Source: Rhizobium etli_C (GTDB lineage Bacteria > Pseudomonadota > Alphaproteobacteria > Rhizobiales > Rhizobiaceae). Taken from it: a DNA stretch of 64,000 nucleotides. Below, piece after piece: positions 26,012 to 34,642 of this stretch. A program made the position numbers and the translations under genes. Below the pieces are notes generated by a model. That model did not search any database, was not told the origin of the DNA, and saw nothing but the letters and a program-made list of their open reading frames with translations. The DNA lies in assembly GCF_014198605.1 (NCBI RefSeq), contig NZ_JACIHU010000001.1. One strand, 5' to 3'. Position 1 is the first letter of the stretch, and every line of letters begins with the position of its first letter.

Positions 26012-26827
26012 ATGAGAGCGGCTGAGGCCATCTATCGGTCACCGCTCGACGCGGCTGGCGGGCTTGCCGTCACCGGAAGCGGCAGACAGCATGCGCGCCA
26101 TGCCGTGAAGAGGAGGAAGCTCCCGAGTTTTGCGGTCGTGCTGGTGGAGCGTGGGCAGGGCTTTCTGGAAACCGCCGGCGTGCGCCGGCATATCGAGGGA
26201 CCAGCGCTCTTCTGGCTCTTTCCCAATCGCCTCCATTCCTATGGGCCGGATGAGGGCGGCTGGGATGAGCGATGGGCGCTGTTCGGCGGCTCTTTCACGC
26301 GGGATTTCGTAAGCCTGCGCCTGATCGCCGAGCAGCACCCCGTTGTAGCGCTGCGCCATGTCGAGGAGGTGGCGCGGCTCTTCGCATCTCTGCACGCCGA
26401 TCTCATCAACGACACCCTTCTAGGCCAGGCCTCAGCGGCATCGGCGCTGCATAACATCGTGATCTCGGCCGCAAGGGAGGCGAGCGCTGCGGCGAGCCGG
26501 CGCCAGGTTGATGCCGGCGACATCGTCGAAACCTTGCGGGGGCGGGCGCTACAGCCGCTCGACCTTGCTGCTTTCGCTGTCGAGCACGGGATGTCGCCGG
26601 CCACACTGCGGCGCAGATTCGTGACTGAAACGGGTTTGCCGCCTAAGGCATTTCAGCTCCGTGTCCGCATGGACCATGCCAAGCAATTGCTGGCCACCAG
26701 CGATAAAAAGATTGAATCCATCGCCGCCAGTATCGGCATCGACGATCCGTTTTATTTCTCACGCCTCTTTCACGAGCGTGAAGGCTGCAGCCCAAGCCAA
26801 TTTCGAGCGCGGTACCGGAGAATGTGA
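26012..26827 (+). CDS. AraC family transcriptional regulator
   Basis: A 271-residue regulator with an N-terminal cupin-like ligand domain (~20-150: 'VLVERGQGFLETAGVRRHIE') and two C-terminal helix-turn-helix motifs. The second ends in 'IGIDDPFYFSRLFHEREGCSPSQFR', the typical AraC signature. It is divergent from the PhyH gene; ligand-dependent activation of that oxygenase is the simplest reading. Confidence 0.9.
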   Translation: MRAAEAIYRSPLDAAGGLAVTGSGRQHARHAVKRRKLPSFAVVLVERGQGFLETAGVRRHIEGPALFWLFPNRLHSYGPDEGGWDERWALFGGSFTRDFVSLRLIAEQHPVVALRHVEEVARLFASLHADLINDTLLGQASAASALHNIVISAAREASAAASRRQVDAGDIVETLRGRALQPLDLAAFAVEHGMSPATLRRRFVTETGLPPKAFQLRVRMDHAKQLLATSDKKIESIAASIGIDDPFYFSRLFHEREGCSPSQFRARYRRM

Positions 26828-27002
26828 GGGGCGCGGCCAATAGCCGTTATATGAGGATCTTTCACCTTAGCCGCGACGCGCATGATGAAATCGATTATTG
26901 CGTGAGGTAATTTTTAATATTGTTAGCGATTTTCCGCTATGACTTATAATCACTCCGGGTAACTTTAAAATTCATTGCCTTTTTTGTAGGTATCCATCAA
27001 AG

Positions 27003-27395
27003 TTGTGGAAATATCATTCGCAGTTCTGTCAAAGTCGTTCTGCCAACAGCGAGGGATATGCGCTGAAATATTTTGTTCTCTACGCGCTCGTGTGCTCGAC
27101 GGTTGGGATAGTCCTTCTCGTCGTCATCAATCAGATCACACCGTTCGACACGGACGGGCCGAGCCATTCTATCGCCGATCGAATGATTGATGACACTGCG
27201 ACCGGGACGGTCGGCAGTGCGCCGATCCGGCCAGATGATCTGGTTGTAGGGTCAACTCCTGCGCCTGCGCCCTATGAACCACCCGTCCGGCTATCTGATC
27301 GATGGGACCTCCGGCCAACGAATTCGCCGGCGGGGGATCCATTCGATTCATCGGTCGCACGAAAGGGCGGTCGAGTGGGAACGCCGATGCAGTGA
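27003..27395 (+). CDS. Hypothetical single-span membrane protein
   Basis: Up to 130 residues. One membrane helix ('YFVLYALVCSTVGIVLLVVI') is followed by a polar Pro/Asp-rich tail. The only in-frame starts are TTG at 27003 and CTG at 27063; GAGGGA is placed well for the latter, which would give 110 residues. No family is recognised. The leader is AT-rich compared with the window. Whether this is expressed is uncertain. Confidence 0.4.
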   Translation: MWKYHSQFCQSRSANSEGYALKYFVLYALVCSTVGIVLLVVINQITPFDTDGPSHSIADRMIDDTATGTVGSAPIRPDDLVVGSTPAPAPYEPPVRLSDRWDLRPTNSPAGDPFDSSVARKGGRVGTPMQ

Positions 27396-27612
27396 CCGGG
27401 TGGAGGGCCGCGGGCGCAACGCCTGCTGGACCCAATACGCATCAGCCGGAAAATAGGGCCGATACGCGTTTGTCACTGTTTCGGCGTCCTTCGCGCATCT
27501 TCCAAGACGCCGCGCCACCGCGCGGAAACAATCCCCTTGGCGGCACCGACCTCGATTGCATTATCCCGAACTGTCAGTATTGACAGTATCGCGTTGATTG
27601 CAGGAGGCTTCG

Positions 27613-28092
27613 ATGGATGCGAGCTGTGTGACGATCAGGCTTATCCAGGCAGACGAGGTGGAGTCTTTCCAGCGTGTCCGTCTGGAAGCGCTGCGCGCCG
27701 AACCCTCCCTCTTTGCCAGCCGCTACGAAGACTGGGAGGCTCTTTCCATCGAGGAGTGGCGCAATCGACTGAGCGACCCGGTTTTTGTCGCGTTTCAGAA
27801 CGGCGAACCGGTCGGCATTATGGGCTTGCTTCGGCAGCGGTCGAGCAAGATGATCCATCGCGCCACCATCATCATGGTCTATGTCCGCGCAGAGCTGCGT
27901 GGAACGGGCCTTGCCGGGACGCTGCTGGAGACGATCTCGAATCACGCGCGTGATATCGGCGTCCGGCAGCTGGAACTGTTCGTCAGCGCGGAGAACCCGG
28001 CGGCAATTCGGTTCTACCAACGTCAGGGTTTCTCCGAGATCGGCAGGATTCCCGGCGGGGTGCTGGAGGAGGCAGGGAGATCGACGACGTGA
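27613..28092 (+). CDS. GNAT family acetyltransferase, C-terminus probably frameshifted
   Basis: A 159-residue GNAT fold N-acetyltransferase. The acetyl-CoA loop is 'VRAELRGTGLAGTLL' (a variant of the R/QxxGxG/A motif), followed by 'ENPAAIRFYQRQGF'. AGGAGG lies five bases before the ATG. The last residues in this frame, after 'GVLEE', are unlike the family. The adjacent frame continues with 'GGREIDDVMMARRIVE' and stops at 28116, the expected family ending. A missing G near 28065-28072 would explain it. The enzyme core is intact, so it may still work. Confidence 0.75.
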   Translation: MDASCVTIRLIQADEVESFQRVRLEALRAEPSLFASRYEDWEALSIEEWRNRLSDPVFVAFQNGEPVGIMGLLRQRSSKMIHRATIIMVYVRAELRGTGLAGTLLETISNHARDIGVRQLELFVSAENPAAIRFYQRQGFSEIGRIPGGVLEEAGRSTT

Positions 28093-28199
28093 TGATGGCG
28101 CGCCGTATCGTCGAGTAGACATTACGCGGATTTCCTTCGCGTAGCGGTTTGTCGTCGCCTCGGCGATATCCCAATCACTCGCCTTCGCCCTTCGGGGGA

Positions 28200-28221
28200 C
28201 CTCAGGATGATCCTTCGAGGC
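28200..28221 (+). repeat. Copy of the CCTTCGAGG repeat
   Basis: 22 bases identical to 7518-7539, in the intergenic region between the acetyltransferase and dapB-like genes. It is part of a Rhizobium-type repeat family also seen at about 6237-6285. Confidence 0.7.
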
Positions 28222-28257
28222 CTCTGATCGTGGTGCGCGCAGCGTCTGTTCGCCTTC

Positions 28258-29028
28258 TCACGTCAGGCCCAGGACGTCCCGCATATTGTATTCGCCGGGC
28301 GCGCGCCCTGCGATCCAGCGGGCGGCGGCAAGCGCGCCGCGGGCGAACATGCCGCGATCGAGAGCCGAATGCGAAAGCGTGACAACCTCCTCGGCGGCGG
28401 CAAACAGCACCTTGTGTTCTCCGACGAGCCCGCCGGCGCGCAGTACGGCGAAGCCGATCTCGCCGGGCGGCCGCTCACCGGTGATGCCGTCGCGACCGTG
28501 CCGCTCGACGGATGCGAGGGAAACGCCGCGTCCTTCGGCGGCCGCTTCGCCGAGCATCAGCGCCGTGCCGGATGGCGCGTCGATCTTCCTGTTGTGATGC
28601 GCCTCCAGGATTTCGATATCCCAACCATGGGCAGGAAGGGCGCGCGCGGCCTGGGTAACGAGGCCGACCAGCATGTTGACGCCGATCGAGAAATTGCCGG
28701 AGCGCAGGATCGGAATGGTGCGCGCGGCCTCGGCGATCCGCTCAGGCTCATCCGATTCGAAACCTGTGGCGCCGATCACCAGAGCCGGTCCGCCCGCCGC
28801 GGCGCACAGGCCGGCAAGTTCGGCGGCAGCAGCTCCCGTCGAGAAATCCAGGATCACATCGGCGGCCGCCATCGCGGCCGAACGATCGATCAACCCGGCG
28901 CCCGCGGCGCCGTCACGGCCGATGCCGCCGACGAAGGCAAAATCCGGATCGGCCGCCAGCAGCGGCAAGATGGCTCGCCCCATGCGGCCGTTCGCGCCGG
29001 CGACGGCTACTTTGATTGATGTGGTCAC
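28258..29028 (-). CDS. dapB: 4-hydroxy-tetrahydrodipicolinate reductase (DapB)
   Basis: A 256-residue reductase of lysine and diaminopimelate synthesis. The nucleotide motif 'GANGRMG' (residues 11-17) and the active-site segment 'EAHHNRKIDAPSGTA' with His144, His145 and Lys148 are complete. The start is taken as GTG at 29028, with AGGAAAG six bases upstream; an ATG at 29115 would add 29 unrelated residues. It stands apart from other dap genes, so it may be a second copy. Confidence 0.88.
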   Translation of the reverse strand: MTTSIKVAVAGANGRMGRAILPLLAADPDFAFVGGIGRDGAAGAGLIDRSAAMAAADVILDFSTGAAAAELAGLCAAAGGPALVIGATGFESDEPERIAEAARTIPILRSGNFSIGVNMLVGLVTQAARALPAHGWDIEILEAHHNRKIDAPSGTALMLGEAAAEGRGVSLASVERHGRDGITGERPPGEIGFAVLRAGGLVGEHKVLFAAAEEVVTLSHSALDRGMFARGALAAARWIAGRAPGEYNMRDVLGLT

Positions 29029-29041
29029 GTTCTTTCCTAAT

Positions 29042-29396
29042 TCAGGAGGGTGAATGCGAGGCGGAGGGGCCTTGTCGCGCTGGACGCCAATAGAGCAGAG
29101 CGATGGTGTAAACAATGAGTACGATCGCTATTTCCGCCACGACGGGAATCAGAATGATGCCGTCACCAGCCCCGGCCTCTTCTCCCGGCGCCATCGTCGG
29201 CGTTGCCAAAATGGCGAGCGTGATCGGCGAGAAAAAACACCCATAAAAATGCCAGTGCATGCGGCAGCCATCTATGCCGCTTGAGCATTCGCGCGATGCA
29301 AATAGGCGAAACGGGTATGAGGACGTTCGAAACAAACACAAGCGAAAGCGCAAGGAATTCCGGCAGGATTGTCGGGTAATGTGGATTGTGCTCCAT
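29042..29396 (-). pseudogene. Small membrane protein gene with frameshift in an A6/T6 run
   Basis: Two overlapping frames together give one coherent protein. The first (from ATG 29396) reads 'NPHYPTILPEFLALSLVF' through 'HALAFLWVFF'. The second continues with 'SPITLAILATPTMAPGEE', and after a polar segment 'EIAIVLIVYTIALLYWRP'. The join is at the T6 run (A6 at 29232-29237 on the plus strand); with five bases the frame is continuous (117 aa, three or four membrane helices). The total length, 355 bases, is one more than a multiple of three. It may be a pseudogene, a sequencing error or a slippage-controlled gene. No family is recognised. Confidence 0.6.
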
Positions 29397-29455
29397 CAGG
29401 TTTCTCAGAGGCTGCGGTCTATTGGATGTGAGCCAAGCCGGGGGCTTTCCTGCAT

Positions 29456-29671
29456 CTACCAGTTGCCGGGGTCGGCGGTGTGATCGATGCTGGCAAACTC
29501 GTCAGCTTTATTCCGGTCCAGCTTGACCTCGGTCGTCACCTGCGTCTCGTCGGTGACCGAATAGGCGTCAGGAACCGGCCCTTTTGATAATTCCTGATAT
29601 AGGAGTAGAGCGGCCTCCTCGGCGGTATCGGCCTCGATCTCGCGGGTAATTGATACGGTGAACTTGTGCAT
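29456..29671 (-). CDS. Hypothetical small protein
   Basis: A 71-residue acidic protein starting 'MHKFTVSITREIEADTAEEA'. The pattern of alternating hydrophobic residues followed by a helix ('EEAALLLYQEL') suggests a compact alpha/beta fold. The ATG at 29671 is chosen because the upstream in-frame extension is Cys/Arg-rich and unlike a protein start. No family is recognised. Confidence 0.55.
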   Translation of the reverse strand: MHKFTVSITREIEADTAEEAALLLYQELSKGPVPDAYSVTDETQVTTEVKLDRNKADEFASIDHTADPGNW

Positions 29672-29966
29672 GGCTTCGGCCTCTCGATTGTCGCGCAGGC
29701 ATGGCAGTCTGACACGAGTTTTGTGTTGAGGACACAAAAACTGCGCCGCATGGAATTTGATTCATGTGACGGCTTCCCGCCCCCTTTTGATGCCGGCGCG
29801 AACTTCTGCAGCGTCGATTGGGGCCCCGGCTTGATGCTTTGCCATGGCCAGCGCCGCCGATGTAGCAGCCCCTGATCTGCAGGAAATATTCTGCATAGGC
29901 TGGAGAAAGACGGTTCGGCTCTTACTTCAGAGAGGAGCAGAAAACGAGGAGCGAAAGGGCCGTGAA
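29672..29966. other. Intergenic region
   Basis: About 295 bases between divergent genes; no gene or clear repeat seen. Confidence 0.4.
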
Positions 29967-30440
29967 ATGGCAAAGAATACGATTTGCGTATGGTACGACA
30001 AAGAGGCTGAGGCCGCCGCCCGCTTTTATGCCGCGACTTTTCCGGACAGCGCCGTCGGTGCTGTCATTCGTGCGCCGGGAGATTATCCCGAGGGCAAGCA
30101 GGGAGACGTGTTGGTTGTCGAATTCACTGTTGCGGGTATTCCTTGCATTGGACTGAACGGCGGTCCTACGTTCAAACACAGCGAAGCTTTCTCATTTCAG
30201 ATCGCAACCGAGGATCAGGAAGAAACCGACCGCTATTGGAACGCCATTGTCGGCAATGGAGGCCAGGAAAGCGAATGCGGGTGGTGTAAAGACAGATGGG
30301 GCGTGTCCTGGCAGATTACGCCGCGGGTGCTGACCGAGGCGCTTACCGCAGGTGGTGACGAGGCAAAGCGCGCCTTTGATGCGATGATGACCATGCGGAA
30401 GATCGACGTTGCCGCGATCGAGGCCGCCCGGCGCGGCTGA
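29967..30440 (+). CDS. VOC family / PhnB-like protein
   Basis: A 157-residue vicinal-oxygen-chelate fold protein of the PhnB / 3-demethylubiquinone methyltransferase-like group. Characteristic parts are 'VWYDKEAEAAARFYAATFPD' and 'GIPCIGLNGGPTFKHSEAFS'. The 'GWCKDRWGVSWQITP' ending is typical. The group has no proven common activity. An in-frame extension to 29844 is not supported; the ATG at 29967 follows a purine-rich AGCGAAAGGG region. Confidence 0.85.
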   Translation: MAKNTICVWYDKEAEAAARFYAATFPDSAVGAVIRAPGDYPEGKQGDVLVVEFTVAGIPCIGLNGGPTFKHSEAFSFQIATEDQEETDRYWNAIVGNGGQESECGWCKDRWGVSWQITPRVLTEALTAGGDEAKRAFDAMMTMRKIDVAAIEAARRG

Positions 30441-30495
30441 GCCCGTCCGGCGCGGACGATCGGCGCTCCGGCCGAGGCTGGTGCATGGCGGGTTT

Positions 30496-30897
30496 TCAGA
30501 ACCAAAGATCGCGCACGCAGCGTCCCTGGGAGGGAAGGTCTTCGAACGTCTCAAGCCCATCGAAGTGATCGATGGGCAAATCAGCCACGCGATCCGGCGG
30601 CGCAAGCCGAATGTTGACGGCCATGCGGCGGCGGCCGTCCTTTTGAAGCAGCAGGCCGCGCCAGCTCAAAACGCAGGCGCAGGAGGGGCAGAACAGGATT
30701 TCGAGAGATGAGTTCTCCCTGCCCGCGCGGGTATAGGAAGCGGTCTGCCCGGTCAGAGCGAAACGCTCCCCCTCATAGTCATAGGCCCACAGAACGCCGT
30801 AGCGTCGGCAGAGAGTGCAGTTGCACGCGGTAATCGAGCCGGGATCGCCCTCGAGCGTCCAACTCGTCTTGCCGCAATGACACGAGCCCGTCAGCAT
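30496..30897 (-). CDS. GFA / CENP-V family zinc protein
   Basis: A 133-residue member of the glutathione-dependent formaldehyde-activating (Gfa) family. Zinc ligands are Cys6 and Cys8 ('GSCHCGK'), Cys25, Cys27 and Cys30 ('CNCTLC'), and Cys70 and Cys73 ('FCPSCAC'). The best-known member adds glutathione to formaldehyde; many paralogues have other or unknown substrates. The gene is convergent with the VOC gene. Confidence 0.85.
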   Translation of the reverse strand: MLTGSCHCGKTSWTLEGDPGSITACNCTLCRRYGVLWAYDYEGERFALTGQTASYTRAGRENSSLEILFCPSCACVLSWRGLLLQKDGRRRMAVNIRLAPPDRVADLPIDHFDGLETFEDLPSQGRCVRDLWF

Positions 30898-31064
30898 GCG
30901 CGTGCGTTCAACCTCCGCGCCTCTTCACACGCCGCATCCTGCCTCAATGGGATAGGGACGGCAATTGGACATTGCGACGTTGCTTCCGGGCCTGAGCTAT
31001 CGCGATAACGCCCATTCGATCATTTTGAAATTTCTAATTGAGGTTGAGGCCGGAAGATGATCCC

Positions 31065-32999
31065 ATGCGACCTGGCGTAGTTGAGTCCACGTCTCTTCCC
31101 CATTTGATCCGGTGGCCAATGTCGATCTCAGATGCGATCTATCGTCCTTTCGAAACCTGGATCAGGCCGCTCGATATCGCCTATCGGCCGCTGCCGTCCA
31201 AGGGGCCTGTGGCCGTTCTTCTGCACTTCATTTCGATGTTTCGCGGCGTGCTGATCACACTTGCGTTTTGCTCCATGGTGTTCGAGGTGATCAACCTGAC
31301 AATCGTCTGGGGGCTTTCGGTCATCGTCGATGGCGTGACGCAACAGGGTGCTGCCGCCTTCCTGGAGAAAGAATGGCTGCTGCTTGCTGTCCTCGGCTTC
31401 CTGATCTTTCCCGTGATGCCGATCGTTTCCTTCACACTCAACACCCTTAGCTCGCATACATTGGGCATCGCCATGCCGGCTGCCATTCAGTGGCAGGGCC
31501 ACAAGGCGGTGGAACGGCAGGACCTTGCCTTCTTCCATGATCTCTTTGCCGGCCAGGTTTCCTCGCGACTGCAGCAGGTGTCTTCCGCCGTCCAGCAGCA
31601 GATCCTTGCCGGCTTCCAGTCCATCCCGCGTTTCCTGATGCAACTGGTCGGCTCCGTTGTCCTGCTGAGCGCTCTGGCCTGGCAGCTTGCCGTGCCGGTC
31701 GTCGTCTGGATCGCGCTCAACGTCGCTTTCACCGCCAGGATCGTGCCTGTTTTTGTCGAACGCTCGCGGCGCACCGCCAAGCAGCGCAGCATGGTGGCCG
31801 GCGCTATCACCGATCTCTATACCAACATGCAGATGATCAAGCAGTTTGCGGCCGAAGACAGTGAGGCAGGCGCAATCCGCCGCATCATTCAGAAGGCCGT
31901 GCAAACGCAGCACAGCGAGCAGCGTATCTATCGCTCGTCGGAAGTGACCGTCGTGGTTCTCAACACCCTGCTGTGGCTGGCCATGCTGTCGATCGGATTT
32001 TCCGGCCTCGTCAAAGGCTTCCTCACGGTCGGCGAGTTCGTCGGCGCGGTCTACATCCTCCACCGCCTGTCGTCGCAGATCTTCGTCTTCCTGCAGATGG
32101 GCCAGCAGATCTTCCAGGCGATCGGCACGATCAAGGACGCCATGCCCGTCATGACGACGCCGCCGACGATCAGCGACCGGCCGGATGCGAGCGAACTTGC
32201 CGTGCAACAGGGCGAGATCCGGTTTGAGAACGTCCGTTTCGCCTATAAATCGGGCAAGCCCGTGATCGACGCCTTGTCGCTGACGGTGCGGCCGGGCGAG
32301 AAGGTGGGGCTGGTCGGCCTCTCGGGGGCAGGCAAGACCACGCTCGCAAATCTGCTCCTGCGCTTCTACGACATCAAGGCGGGCGCGATCCTGATCGATG
32401 GACAGGATATCCGCGCGGTCACGCAGTCAAGCCTTCGCCGCGCCATCGGCGTCATCGCGCAGGACGTCTCGCTCCTGCACCGCTCGGTCGGCGACAATAT
32501 CCGTTACGGCCGGCCGGAGGCGACGCAGGAAGAGATCGAAAGGGTGACGAAGATGGCGAGCGCCGATGGCTTCATCGCCGATCTTGCCGACGGGGAGGGC
32601 CGTAAGGGTTACGACGCCTTCGTCGGCGACCGCGGCATCAAACTGTCAGGCGGCCAGCGCCAGCGTGTCGCCATTGCCCGCGTTCTTCTGAAGAACGCGC
32701 CGATCCTGGTGCTTGACGAAGCGACCTCGGCCCTCGACAGCGAATCCGAAGCCGCCATTCAGGAAAGGCTGAACCTCGTAATGGAGGGTAAGACGGTGAT
32801 TGCCATCGCACATCGGCTTTCAACCATTGCCAGGATGGACCGGATCGTCGTGCTCGATCACGGGCGGATCGTGGAAGAGGGCAGGCCGGACGAACTGGTG
32901 GAACGGGATGGCCTGTTTGCCCGCCTATGGAAACGCCAGACCGGCGGCTTTATTCCTGAAGACATCGACGATCCGTTGCCGGGCTCGCCCGCGACTTGA
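31065..32999 (+). CDS. ABC exporter with fused membrane and ATPase domains
   Basis: About 644 residues: six membrane helices (~50-350) followed by an ATPase domain. Walker A is 'GLSGAGKTT', the signature 'LSGGQRQR', Walker B 'ILVLDEATSALD', and the H-loop is in 'IAHRLST'. This half-transporter would dimerise and export lipid, peptide or drug. A TTG at 31038 lies nine codons upstream of the chosen ATG at 31065, and another ATG is at 31119. There is no partner gene, so it is probably a homodimer. Confidence 0.9.
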   Translation: MRPGVVESTSLPHLIRWPMSISDAIYRPFETWIRPLDIAYRPLPSKGPVAVLLHFISMFRGVLITLAFCSMVFEVINLTIVWGLSVIVDGVTQQGAAAFLEKEWLLLAVLGFLIFPVMPIVSFTLNTLSSHTLGIAMPAAIQWQGHKAVERQDLAFFHDLFAGQVSSRLQQVSSAVQQQILAGFQSIPRFLMQLVGSVVLLSALAWQLAVPVVVWIALNVAFTARIVPVFVERSRRTAKQRSMVAGAITDLYTNMQMIKQFAAEDSEAGAIRRIIQKAVQTQHSEQRIYRSSEVTVVVLNTLLWLAMLSIGFSGLVKGFLTVGEFVGAVYILHRLSSQIFVFLQMGQQIFQAIGTIKDAMPVMTTPPTISDRPDASELAVQQGEIRFENVRFAYKSGKPVIDALSLTVRPGEKVGLVGLSGAGKTTLANLLLRFYDIKAGAILIDGQDIRAVTQSSLRRAIGVIAQDVSLLHRSVGDNIRYGRPEATQEEIERVTKMASADGFIADLADGEGRKGYDAFVGDRGIKLSGGQRQRVAIARVLLKNAPILVLDEATSALDSESEAAIQERLNLVMEGKTVIAIAHRLSTIARMDRIVVLDHGRIVEEGRPDELVERDGLFARLWKRQTGGFIPEDIDDPLPGSPAT

Positions 33000-33115
33000 T
33001 CGCGCACGACGGTGGTGAAAACTCGCCTGTCATATCGGGCGTCCGTTTTTTGTCGTCATGGTCGATATCGATGTTCGGCCGAATGCAAAGGTCGGCTGAG
33101 GCAATTTCCCCTGCG

Positions 33116-33886
33116 CTACTCCACCAGCCCGAAGATCGGGCCATAGCCGCCGTGCCAGGACCAGTCGTTTCGTCCCATCTCCGGATTGTAGAGTCCGACG
33201 CCGCGTCCGCCATCGAGAAACAAGGCATCGGAACAGTGCAGACGATCGCGGAAGAGCCGCGCGAAATCGTGGAAATTCACACCGTCTTCGCTGATCGCGA
33301 AGCGAACGGTCCCGTTCTCGCAGACACCGACACCGCTCCGGCGGGTCCGATCCGTCGAACCGATGATGAAGATTGGATTGAGCCTGTTGGCGATGACGAG
33401 CATCGGCCCGGACTGGGTGGCGAAGCGCGCCTTGGGGGCGAGTTTAAGGAACGCATCGGTCGGTAAGATGCCGGCGCCGGCTTCGCCCAGAAAGAACACG
33501 CCGTTCGGCTTCTTGTAGAAATTCGGCACCTGGCCGCCGGCGCGTCCGGCAGCCGTATTGACGGGTTTCAGTTCCCTGCCGTTCTCGACATACAGTCCCA
33601 TCGGCGAAAAGTCGGCCCGGTACATGCCGGCGTTGACGGCGAAGGTCAGTTTTCGCCCTTCGGCGCGAATGGCTTCGGCAAGGTTTGAAAAGGCGCGGTA
33701 TGGCTCGCCGTCGGCGCCCTTCCAGAACAGGCGCAGATCGACTTTCCCCACTTCCAAGGTGCAGACGACGTATTTCGCCTCATCGAAAGTCTCCTGTCCG
33801 CATTGCTCGGCATGGGCGTGGTGCAGGGGCAATAAGGCTGCCAGCACCAATGCCAGAGCGAGCATGCCATGTTTTGGATAGGTCAT
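33116..33886 (-). CDS. Phosphodiester glycosidase family protein (DUF2233/NAGPA)
   Basis: A 256-residue exported protein with a signal peptide ('GMLALALVLAALLPLHHAHA'). The mature part has the NAGPA/DUF2233 pattern: 'AVNAGMYRADFSPMGLYVENG', 'GVFFLG', 'ATQSGPMLV', 'RTRRSGVGV' and 'ALFLDGGRG'. NAGPA removes N-acetylglucosamine from a phosphodiester; bacterial relatives act on envelope glycans. Active-site residues are probably the Asn/Asp in 'VNAG' and 'LDGG'. The start at 33886 directly precedes the signal peptide. Confidence 0.85.
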   Translation of the reverse strand: MTYPKHGMLALALVLAALLPLHHAHAEQCGQETFDEAKYVVCTLEVGKVDLRLFWKGADGEPYRAFSNLAEAIRAEGRKLTFAVNAGMYRADFSPMGLYVENGRELKPVNTAAGRAGGQVPNFYKKPNGVFFLGEAGAGILPTDAFLKLAPKARFATQSGPMLVIANRLNPIFIIGSTDRTRRSGVGVCENGTVRFAISEDGVNFHDFARLFRDRLHCSDALFLDGGRGVGLYNPEMGRNDWSWHGGYGPIFGLVE

Positions 33887-34183
33887 TTGGGTCAGGCATC
33901 CGATCTGCCACCGCCGAGCTGGAATCCGGGCTCCGCTCTGGCGGCACTGGAGTGGGAACTCCGTAAATACCGCAATGATCGCTTTTCTGTGACTGGCACC
34001 CGATGATTTTCTGCTGGATGGCGTTGAATGTCTACGCAACTATCGGTGCAATGGATTCAGCCGGTCGAATGCCTCGATGCGATTCTCGGCGCTATCCGGT
34101 GGAGGCCGGGTGGCGCGGGGGCGATGTCACCCTCACCTGGCCGCCGGCAATCAGGCGAGGGTGGGGATCGTCAGCGGCAATTC

Positions 34184-34357
34184 CTACCAGGCGGTACGGG
34201 CCGTGCCGAGGGCTGTCGTGTGCGAAGATGAAACCTGGGCGACGTGCGCCTTGAGCGACACGACGCAGTTTCCGGGATAGCTGAGCTTGTGCAGCGTCAA
34301 ATGCTTGAGCAACGCTTCTGCGTCGCGCTTCTCGGTCAGCGGAAATGTCACAGTCAT
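34184..34357 (-). CDS. Small hypothetical protein
   Basis: A 57-residue frame read directly from the sequence. It has TTGGAGAA eight bases before the ATG and starts 'MTVTFPLTEKRDAEALLKHL', a plausible alpha/beta start. It ends at TAG 34184-34186. The last dozen residues are Ser/Thr/Ala-rich, so it may be a shortened version. No family is recognised. Confidence 0.4.
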   Translation of the reverse strand: MTVTFPLTEKRDAEALLKHLTLHKLSYPGNCVVSLKAHVAQVSSSHTTALGTARTAW

Positions 34358-34642
34358 GCGAGTTCTCCAAACGACAAACTGAGCATCTGCTAAGAGTTAA
34401 TGCCGAGTTTCTTTTGCGCCGCAACAAGAAAATTTTAATGATAAAATTAAAATCGATTAACTCTGGGTACTCGATTTTTAAAATCGTTTGAAATTCTGCG
34501 ACGATTACCGATCGGCTTGATCGGCGGCAGGAAGCGGTCAATCAGGCTTGCTGCTGCGAGCTCAGGCGCGGTGTTTTCCGTTACGGGCGGCCCAATCCGT
34601 TGAGTCTGAATGAAACCTCCGGCGAAACCTGCTGTCGCTCGC
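34358..34642. other. Intergenic region, partly AT-rich
   Basis: No gene seen. 34380-34490 is AT-rich and may hold the promoter of the small minus-strand gene at 34184-34357. Confidence 0.4.

Noticed and set aside
34092..34541. 149-codon minus-strand frame
   Set aside because: Starts in AT-rich intergenic DNA and becomes Arg-rich; the shorter 34184-34357 frame has the better start.
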